Shown here piece after piece: positions 58,066 through 64,000 of a stretch of DNA of 64,000 nucleotides. Made by a program: the position numbers and the translations under genes. The DNA is from Actinomycetota bacterium (lineage in GTDB: Bacteria; Actinomycetota; Thermoleophilia; Solirubrobacterales; 70-9), in NCBI GenBank assembly GCA_018268675.1, contig JAFDWB010000041.1, positions 28,793-92,792 on the forward strand, written 5' to 3'. The notes beneath the pieces are model-generated. The model was not told the origin of the DNA, made no database searches, and was given only the letters and a program-made list of their open reading frames with translations. Position 1 is the stretch's first letter; the number at the start of each line of letters is the position of its first letter.

Positions 58066-59946
58066 ATGAGCAGGCCGAAGGACAGCCGCTTCCCCTACAT
58101 GCCGGGGATCGACGCGATGCGCGCGATCGCGGTCCTGGCGGTCTTCGGCTACCACGCCGGGCTCCTCTGGGTGCCGGGCGGCTTCCTCGGGGTCGACGTC
58201 TTCTTCGTCATCAGCGGCTACCTGATCACCTCGCTGCTGCTGCGCGAGTTCCGCTCGAGCGACCACATCGAGCTGGGCCGCTTCTGGCTGCGACGGGCGC
58301 GGCGCCTGCTCCCCGCGGTCGGCGTGCTGATCGCGGTGGCGATGGTGGTCTCGGCGATCGCCGAGCCGGGCAAGATCGCCCAGATTCGCGGCGACGCCCT
58401 CGCCTCGCTCTTCTACTTCGCCAACTGGCACTTCATCTTCGCCCACACGTCCTACTTCGAACAGTTCGGGCGGCCCTCGCTGTTCACCCACCTCTGGTCG
58501 CTCTCGGTGGAGGAGCAGTTCTACCTCTTCTGGCCACTGGTCTTCGCCGCCGGGATGAAGCTGTTCGGGCGCGGCCGGCTGTTGATCGGCGTGCTCGCTG
58601 GCGCGGCGGGGTCGGTCGTCCTCGCCTGGATCCTCTTCCACCCCGGACACGATGCCTCGCTCGTCTACTACGGCACCGACACGCACGCGGTCGGCCTGCT
58701 CGCGGGCGTCGCGCTGGCCCTGGTCTGGAGCCCGACCGAGCTGCGGAGCCATAAGTCCTTCGGCCCGCTGGTCGGCCCGATCCTCGACGCCGCCGGCGTG
58801 ATCGCGCTCGCCTACCTGATCCTCAGCTTCGTCCACGTCCACGACTACGAACTCGCCCTCTGGCATGGCGGCTACGTCTGGATCGCGATCGCGACGGCGG
58901 TCCTTATCGCCGCCCTGGCGCACCCGGCGGCGCGGCTTGGCGGCTTCCTCGGCCGCCCCGCCCTGCTCTGGCTCGGCCTGCGCAGCTACAGCTTCTACCT
59001 TTGGCACTGGCCGGTGCTGGCGATGACCCGGCCCGGCGTCGACATCAACCTGCCGCGCGGCATCCTCGTCCCCCTGCAGCTGATCCTCTGCCTGGTCCTC
59101 GCCGACCTCTCCTACCGCTTCGTCGAGCTCCCGTTCAGCGGCAAGGCGAAGCTGCCGCGGATGCCCGACGGATGGCTGAAGGTGGCGCGCCCGGCGCTGA
59201 TCGTCTCGGTCCTCGGCGTGATCGTGGTGGTCGGCTGGAGCGGCATCGTCAAGGCGGGCGGGAGCAATCCGGCGTCGGCGGCGGCCTCGACGGCGGCCGC
59301 GGTCCACATCCAGGCGAGGCAGCGAGGCGCGCAAGCCGCGCCCGGGAGCGGCGGCGGGTCCGGGACCGCGGGGTCGAAGGCGAAAGCGAAACCGAAGGCG
59401 AAAGCGGAAGCCAAACACCACCCCAGCCACCGCCACGCGCCGCCGCCCTCCAAACACTGGCCGCGGATCATCATGCTCGGCGACTCGGTGATGATCGGCG
59501 CCCAGGAACAGCTCGCGGCGCACCTCGGGCCGGGCTTCTCGATGGACGCGAAGGTCGGTCGGCAGGCCGAAGAATTCATCCAGATCATCCGCAAGATCAA
59601 GCGCGAAGGCCACCACCCGCAGGCGATGGTCATCCAGTGGGGCAACAACGGCCCCCTCTACGGCGAAGACATGGAAGCGCTCCGCGCCGCCACCACCAAC
59701 GTCGGCCAGCTCTTCCTGATCTCCGACCACGCCCCGGTCTCCTGGCAGGAAGAGTCGAACCACGCGATCGCCGAAGCGGCCGAAGACTGGCGCAACACCA
59801 CCGAAATCCCGTGGGCCCAGGCGGCCGAAGAAGGCGGCGAAAGCCTCTTCTGGGACGGCATCCACCTGACCCCGAAGGGCGCCGGCGTCTACGCCCGCCT
59901 CGTCTCCGAAGTCCTCCACGAAACGATCCCGTTCCCGCGGGGATAG
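58066..59946 (+). CDS. Acyltransferase 3 family protein with SGNH domain
   Basis: A 626-aa OafA/YrhL-type membrane O-acyltransferase. Ten TM helices (about residues 15-400) include PGIDAMRAIAVLAVFGYHAG with the catalytic His, GGFLGVDVFFVISGYLIT, FWLRRARRLLPA and FTHLWSLSVEEQFYLFWP. An Ala/Lys-rich linker (SKAKAKPKAKAEAKHH) leads to a C-terminal SGNH domain (about 465-625) with MLGDSVMIGAQ, WGNNGP and WDGIHLTPKG. It would move acyl groups to envelope glycans. GGGAGGTAG precedes the ATG. Glu codons change from mixed to nearly all GAA at the outer domain. Confidence 0.9.
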   Translation: MSRPKDSRFPYMPGIDAMRAIAVLAVFGYHAGLLWVPGGFLGVDVFFVISGYLITSLLLREFRSSDHIELGRFWLRRARRLLPAVGVLIAVAMVVSAIAEPGKIAQIRGDALASLFYFANWHFIFAHTSYFEQFGRPSLFTHLWSLSVEEQFYLFWPLVFAAGMKLFGRGRLLIGVLAGAAGSVVLAWILFHPGHDASLVYYGTDTHAVGLLAGVALALVWSPTELRSHKSFGPLVGPILDAAGVIALAYLILSFVHVHDYELALWHGGYVWIAIATAVLIAALAHPAARLGGFLGRPALLWLGLRSYSFYLWHWPVLAMTRPGVDINLPRGILVPLQLILCLVLADLSYRFVELPFSGKAKLPRMPDGWLKVARPALIVSVLGVIVVVGWSGIVKAGGSNPASAAASTAAAVHIQARQRGAQAAPGSGGGSGTAGSKAKAKPKAKAEAKHHPSHRHAPPPSKHWPRIIMLGDSVMIGAQEQLAAHLGPGFSMDAKVGRQAEEFIQIIRKIKREGHHPQAMVIQWGNNGPLYGEDMEALRAATTNVGQLFLISDHAPVSWQEESNHAIAEAAEDWRNTTEIPWAQAAEEGGESLFWDGIHLTPKGAGVYARLVSEVLHETIPFPRG

Positions 59947-59995
59947 GCGGCTGGCGCCCGGGGTCGGCGAGCCCCGGCTGTCGAGGAACCCCCCG

Positions 59996-60042
59996 GTGAG
60001 TTCGCAGTTACCCACACATAGCGTGGACAAGTGCGAACGCAC
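59996..60042. repeat. Intergenic palindrome E2
   Basis: Arms of 20 nt (GTGAGTTCGCAGTTACCCAC at 59996-60015; 60023-60042) pairing at 16 positions, loop of 7 nt. Diverged relative of E1. First of three palindromes in the 340-bp gene-free gap 59947-60286, which holds no other recognised feature. Confidence 0.65.
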
Positions 60043-60057
60043 AGGCGGGTGCGGCCC

Positions 60058-60104
60058 AACCCCATGTCCTTTGTCGCCCACAGGGTTACAAAGGACATGG
60101 GGTT
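60058..60104. repeat. Intergenic palindrome I
   Basis: Perfect 17-bp arms AACCCCATGTCCTTTGT (60058-60074) and complement (60088-60104), loop of 13 nt. No second copy of this family was noticed in the window. Confidence 0.82.
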
Positions 60105-60175
60105 GCGATCAGGGCTTCCTGACCGGCGCACACGACCGTTCCTGCGGCCGCTCGCCCCGGCCAGGCGCAGACCAA

Positions 60176-60228
60176 GGCGCGGCCATCCCCCTCATAACTG
60201 CCCAAAGGATGAGTGGGATGGCCGCGCC
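60176..60228. repeat. Intergenic palindrome G2
   Basis: Arms of 20 bp (GGCGCGGCCATCCCCCTCAT at 60176-60195; complement at 60209-60228) with one mismatch, loop of 13 nt. The arm repeats that of G1 46 kb away. Confidence 0.85.
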
Positions 60229-60286
60229 GCGAGGCGCCAGCCGTCCCAGGGGCGCCAGCCAGCGCACCGCCTCTAGGCTTCGACCC

Positions 60287-61516
60287 TTGCCCGCCCCCTC
60301 GCCCGCGTCCCAACCCCCCGCCGAGTGCGACCTTGTGGTCGTCGGCGGCGGGATCGTCGGGCAGGCGGTGGCGCGGGAGCTGATCTTGCGGCGGCCGGGG
60401 GCCCGGGTGGCGGTGCTCGAGGCGGAGGCGGGGATCGGGGCGCACCAGACCGGGCGGTCGAGCGGGGTCGTCCACTCCGGGATCTACTACGCGCCCGGGT
60501 CGCTGAAGGCGCGGCTCTGCGTCGAAGGCGCCCGGGAGCTCTATGCCTACTGCGAGGAGAAGGGGGTCCCCTACCGGATGTCGGGGAAGCTGATCGTCGC
60601 GGTCGAGGAGGGGGAACTCGGGCGGCTGGAGGAGCTCGAGCGGCGCGGGATCGCCAACTCGGTGCCGGGGCTCCGGCGCCTGCGAGCCGACGAGATCGCC
60701 GCGGTCGAGCCGGAGGCGCGCGGGGTCGCGGCGCTGCACTCGCCCCACACCGGGGTCGTCGACTTCGTCGCCGCGGCCCGGGCCTACGGCGCCGACGTCG
60801 CCGCGGCAGGCGGCACGCTCCACACCGACACTCGCGTGCTCCGGGCGCGCCCGCGCGGGGGACGACTCGCGATCGAGCACTCGCGCGGCACCACGCTCGC
60901 CGCGCAGGCGGTCTTCTGCGCCGGGCTCTGGTCGGATCGCCTCGCGGTCGCCTGTGGCGCGCCCGCCGACCCGCGCATCATCCCCTTCCGCGGCGCCTAC
61001 CTGAAGCTGCGCGAACCGGCGGCCGCCCTCGTCCGCGCCAACGTCTATCCGGTCCCCGACCCCGACCTGCCCTTCCTCGGCGCCCACCTGACCCGCAACC
61101 TCGCGGGCGAGGTGCTGATCGGGCCGAGCGCCCTGATGGCGCCCGCGCGCGACGCCTACGAGCTGCGCCGCGCCCGCCGTCGCGACCTCGGCGAGACGCT
61201 CCGCTGGCCGGGCACCTGGAAGGTGATGCGCAGGCACTGGCGCGCCGGGGTGGTCGAGCTGCGGAACGCCCTCCACCCCTCCTCCTTCGTCGCCGAAGCG
61301 GCGCGGATGGTCCCCGCCCTCGCCGGCGCTCACACGGCCCCGGGCCCGGCCGGGATCCGCGCCCAGGCGGTCGGCCGCGACGGCACCCTGGTCGACGACT
61401 TCGTCGTCCACCGCACCGAGCACGCGATCCACGTCCGCAACGCGCCGTCCCCCGCCGCGACCTCCTCGCTCGCGCTCGCGCGCCTGATCGCCGACCGGCT
61501 GGACGAGTCGGGCTAG
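60287..61516 (+). CDS. lhgO: L-2-hydroxyglutarate oxidase
   Basis: A 409-aa FAD-dependent oxidoreductase of the LhgO type that oxidises L-2-hydroxyglutarate to 2-oxoglutarate. The dinucleotide fold is LVVVGGGIVGQAVARELILR (about 16-35). GAHQTGRSSGVVHSGIYYAPGSLKARLCVEG is diagnostic of the family, and GIRAQAVGRDGTLVDDFVV lies near the end. TTG 60287 is the only start before the Rossmann strand. TAGGCT ends 7 nt upstream, so the message is probably leaderless. Confidence 0.88.
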   Translation: MPAPSPASQPPAECDLVVVGGGIVGQAVARELILRRPGARVAVLEAEAGIGAHQTGRSSGVVHSGIYYAPGSLKARLCVEGARELYAYCEEKGVPYRMSGKLIVAVEEGELGRLEELERRGIANSVPGLRRLRADEIAAVEPEARGVAALHSPHTGVVDFVAAARAYGADVAAAGGTLHTDTRVLRARPRGGRLAIEHSRGTTLAAQAVFCAGLWSDRLAVACGAPADPRIIPFRGAYLKLREPAAALVRANVYPVPDPDLPFLGAHLTRNLAGEVLIGPSALMAPARDAYELRRARRRDLGETLRWPGTWKVMRRHWRAGVVELRNALHPSSFVAEAARMVPALAGAHTAPGPAGIRAQAVGRDGTLVDDFVVHRTEHAIHVRNAPSPAATSSLALARLIADRLDESG

Positions 61517-61525
61517 AGAGGCGAG

Positions 61526-62215
61526 CTAGAAGCGGACCGGGGTCCGCACCACGATCGCTTCGAAGCCCGCGATCACGCCGCTGCCGTTGTTCGGCGCGCC
61601 GGCCGAGAGCGCCGTCATTTCGCCGCTCGCTTCGGCGCAAGCTTCGTCGCTCGCTTCGATCACCTGTTCGCCGCCCAGGTACCCGCCGATCTTGCAGGTC
61701 CCGACTTCTTCGCCCGCGGCTTCGACGATCCGCAGCCGCAGCACGTTCGGCTTGGTCGGTTCCTGCACCGCTTTGACGTTCTTCTTGATCGCCAGGTAGG
61801 TGAGGCCCGCTTCGGTGATCTTCACGAGCTGGACCTTTTTCTGGGCCGGGAAGACGCGCAGCTCGAGCTTGTTGCCGCCACCGACCCGCAGCTGCAGGCC
61901 GAGGAAGGCCTTGCGCAGCACCGAGGTCGGCGCGACCGTGAGGATCCGCCCGGTGGCAGCGATTTCGAGGTTCGCGCCGATCACCGGCGTGCGGTACGCG
62001 CACTCTTCGGTCAGCTTGCCGACGGTGATCTGCAGCGACGTCTTCCCCCCGCCCCGGGAACAGCTCTTCCCGCTCACCTTCAGCACTTCGCTGCGCTGGG
62101 CGGTCGTTTCGAGCGCGTTGCGGTAGATCGCGACGAAGGCGCCCGAGGCCGCCCCGGCGGCGAAGAGGCCGACGCAGGAGGCGATCGCGGTGACGAGGAG
62201 GAGCTTGGCTTTCAT
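61526..62215 (-). CDS. Secreted protein of unknown function
   Basis: A 229-aa exported protein: signal or anchor (LLLVTAIASCVGLFAAGAASG), then a beta-rich domain with four regularly placed Cys (GKSCSRGGGK; EECAYRTP; GTCKIGGY; DEACAEA), likely forming two disulfides. TPVIGANLEIAATGR and KLELRVFPAQKK suggest a beta-sandwich. No family recognised. Most Glu codons are GAA. It converges with lhgO, 9 bp apart, and is divergent from the mutase gene. Confidence 0.7.
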   Translation of the reverse strand: MKAKLLLVTAIASCVGLFAAGAASGAFVAIYRNALETTAQRSEVLKVSGKSCSRGGGKTSLQITVGKLTEECAYRTPVIGANLEIAATGRILTVAPTSVLRKAFLGLQLRVGGGNKLELRVFPAQKKVQLVKITEAGLTYLAIKKNVKAVQEPTKPNVLRLRIVEAAGEEVGTCKIGGYLGGEQVIEASDEACAEASGEMTALSAGAPNNGSGVIAGFEAIVVRTPVRF

Positions 62216-62301
62216 GACGGTCGCCAACCTAAACACAGCAGGCGCCCAGTGTTGCGTTCGGGCATCCGCCTGGGCGGACCATCCCAAATAACATCTGCGA
62301 C

Positions 62302-64000
62302 ATGACTCGACACCGACTTCCCGAGCCCGACCGCCCATGGGTGATGCGCACCTACGCCGGCCACTCCGACGCGAAGCGCTCCAACGAGCTCTACCGGCGC
62401 AACCTCGCGAAGGGCCAGACGGGCCTCTCGATCGCCTTCGACCTGCCGACCCAGACCGGCTACGACCCCGACCACATCCTCGCCCGCGGCGAGGTCGGCA
62501 AGGTCGGCGTCTCGATCGCCCACAAGGGCGACATGCACCAGCTCCTCGACGGCATCCCGCTCGATGAGATGAACACCTCGATGACGATCAACGCGACCGC
62601 GGCCTGGCTGCTCGGCCTCTACGTCACGGTCGCCGAGGAGAACGGCGTCGCCCGCGCCGCCCTCTCCGGCACGACCCAGAACGACATCATCAAGGAGTAC
62701 CTCTCGCGCGGCACCTACGCCTTCCCGCCCGAGCCGAGCCTGCGCCTGATCGCCGACATGGTCGCCTTCAGCGTCAACGAGGTGCCGCGCTGGAACCCGA
62801 TCAACATCTGCAGCTACCACCTGCAGGAGGCGGGCGCGACCCCGGTCCAGGAGATCGCCTACGCGCTCTCCACCGCGATCGCCGTGCTCGACGAGGTGAA
62901 GGCGCGCGGCCAGGTCGCCGAGCAGGACTTCCCGAAGGTCTTCGGTCGCATCTCCTTCTTCGTCAACGCCGGCATCCGGGTGATCGAAGAGATCGCCAAG
63001 CTGCGCACGATGGGTGCGCTGTGGGAGGAGATCGGCCGCGAGCGCTACGGCGTCACCGACGAGAAGATGCTGCGCTTCCGCTACGGCGTCCAGGTCAACA
63101 GCCTCGGCCTGACCGAGGCCCAGCCGGAGAACAACATCCAGCGGATCGTGCTCGAGGCGCTGGCGGTGACGCTCTCCCGCGACGCCCGCGCGCGGGCGCT
63201 CCAGCTGCCCGCCTGGAACGAGGCGATGGGCCTTCCCCGCCCCTGGGACCAGCAGTGGTCGCTGCGCATCCAGCAGGTGCTGGCGAACGAGACCGACCTG
63301 CTCGAGTACCCCGACATCTTCACCGGCTCCGTGGTCATGGACGGGCTGGTCGAAGAGCTCTCCACCGGCGCCCGCGAGGAGATGGCGGTGGTCGCCGAGC
63401 GCGGCGGCGCGGTCAAGGCGGTCCCCTACATGAAGGCGAGCCTGGTCGAGTCGAACCGCGAGCGCCTCGCCCGGATCGAGCGCGGCGAGCAGAAGGTGGT
63501 CGGCCAGAACTCCTTCACCGAGACCGAGGAGTCGCCGCTCACCGCGGGCGCCGACGGCGGCATCCTCACCCCCGACCCGGAGGTCGAGCGGGAGCGGATC
63601 GCGGCGCTCGAGCAGTGGAAGGCGACGCGTGACCAGGAGGCCGTCGACGCCGCCCTGGCGGAGCTCGCCCGGGTCGCCGGCGACGAGGACGAGAACATCA
63701 TGCCCGCGACGATCGCCGCGGCGAAGGCGGGGGCGACGACCGGCGAGTGGGCCGCGGTCCTGCGCGAGGCCTTCGGCGCCTACCGGGGACCGACCGGCGT
63801 CGACGGCGCCGCCCCGCCCGCCGACCGCTCCCAGCTCGAGGCCACCCGCCGCCGCGTCGACGAGGTCTCCGAGCAGATCGGCCACCGGATCAAGATCCTG
63901 GTCGGCAAGCCCGGCCTCGACGGCCACTCCAACGGCGCCGAGCAGATCGCCCTGCGCGCCCGCGACGTCGGCATGGAGGTGATCTACCAGGGCATCCGCC
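62302..64000 (+). CDS. ecm: Ethylmalonyl-CoA mutase (3' end beyond window)
   Basis: At least 566 codons of a cobalamin-dependent acyl-CoA mutase, open to the window edge. It begins with WVMRTYAGHSDAKRSNELYRRN and SIAFDLPTQTGYDPDH (CoA-binding barrel), with NTSMTINATAAWLLGLYV and SGTTQNDIIKEYLSRGTYA. The B12 domain near the edge has KILVGKPGLDGHSNGAEQI, where the cobalt-binding His sits in GLDGHSNG, then VIYQGIR. The YQGIR ending distinguishes ethylmalonyl-CoA mutase/MeaA from methylmalonyl-CoA mutase (usually YTGLR); the assignment agrees with ccr upstream. TAACAT ends 7 nt before the ATG: probably leaderless. Confidence 0.87.
   Translation, partial: MTRHRLPEPDRPWVMRTYAGHSDAKRSNELYRRNLAKGQTGLSIAFDLPTQTGYDPDHILARGEVGKVGVSIAHKGDMHQLLDGIPLDEMNTSMTINATAAWLLGLYVTVAEENGVARAALSGTTQNDIIKEYLSRGTYAFPPEPSLRLIADMVAFSVNEVPRWNPINICSYHLQEAGATPVQEIAYALSTAIAVLDEVKARGQVAEQDFPKVFGRISFFVNAGIRVIEEIAKLRTMGALWEEIGRERYGVTDEKMLRFRYGVQVNSLGLTEAQPENNIQRIVLEALAVTLSRDARARALQLPAWNEAMGLPRPWDQQWSLRIQQVLANETDLLEYPDIFTGSVVMDGLVEELSTGAREEMAVVAERGGAVKAVPYMKASLVESNRERLARIERGEQKVVGQNSFTETEESPLTAGADGGILTPDPEVERERIAALEQWKATRDQEAVDAALAELARVAGDEDENIMPATIAAAKAGATTGEWAAVLREAFGAYRGPTGVDGAAPPADRSQLEATRRRVDEVSEQIGHRIKILVGKPGLDGHSNGAEQIALRARDVGMEVIYQGIR

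Overview
This is about 64 kb of very GC-rich (roughly 70% by eye) chromosomal DNA, densely packed with short gaps and many ATGA, GTGA or TGATG overlaps. A complete coenzyme F420 gene set, LAL-type LuxR and NarL regulators, an actinobacterial-style c-di-AMP riboswitch, many apparently leaderless genes, and secreted PQQ-type sugar dehydrogenases with PKD and C-terminal adhesion-like domains all point to an actinobacterium. My best inference is class Thermoleophilia (Solirubrobacterales-like), but no marker in the window proves it. I saw no rRNA, tRNA, transposase, phage gene or CRISPR array.

Layout. 0.2-8 kb: small membrane protein, transketolase, DUF2294, phosphoesterase, VLRF1-type release factor-like protein, formylglycine-generating enzyme, methyltransferase. 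7.1-8.9 kb: two ArsR-SRPBCC cassettes tail to tail, each with its own operator between -35 and -10. 9-12 kb: GH65 disaccharide phosphorylase plus beta-phosphoglucomutase. 12-19 kb: secreted phospholipase C/acid phosphatase-like protein, threonine aldolase, a 62-aa protein coupled to a giant LuxR regulator. 18.9-19.7 kb: gene-free stretch holding six palindromes. 19.7-23.8 kb: MMPL transporter-histidine kinase-response regulator. 24-31 kb: PLP lyase, amidohydrolase, DUF488, DUF1810, riboswitch-controlled NlpC/P60-like hydrolase, Ogt and Tag DNA repair, acetyltransferases. 30.6-37 kb: Sco1 and TlpA, HtaA-like secreted protein, MarR, LspA, a long CDF transporter, DUF559 protein. 37-43 kb: F420 synthesis (cofD, cofC, cofE forward; fbiC and an alcohol dehydrogenase reverse). 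43-48 kb: aquaporin, Nramp with its MntR repressor, YgfZ. 48.6-64 kb: RmuC, crotonyl-CoA carboxylase/reductase, flippase, two PQQ dehydrogenases behind clpS, acyltransferase, L-2-hydroxyglutarate oxidase, secreted protein, and an ethylmalonyl-CoA mutase running off the right edge.

The most unusual feature is palindromic DNA. At least nine families of 30-60 bp hairpin repeats sit between genes, with loops sometimes identical between copies. Two further palindromes sharing one central core lie in frame inside protein-coding genes (the MMPL transporter and fbiC), adding a hairpin-encoded segment with the shared peptide NSGEV. This resembles the protein-coding palindromic elements of Rickettsia but in an unrelated, high-GC genome.

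Two genome-wide habits also show. Many genes have a TANNNT hexamer 6-8 nt before the start codon, so they are probably leaderless. Exported proteins favour the Glu codon GAA, while cytoplasmic neighbours use almost only GAG.
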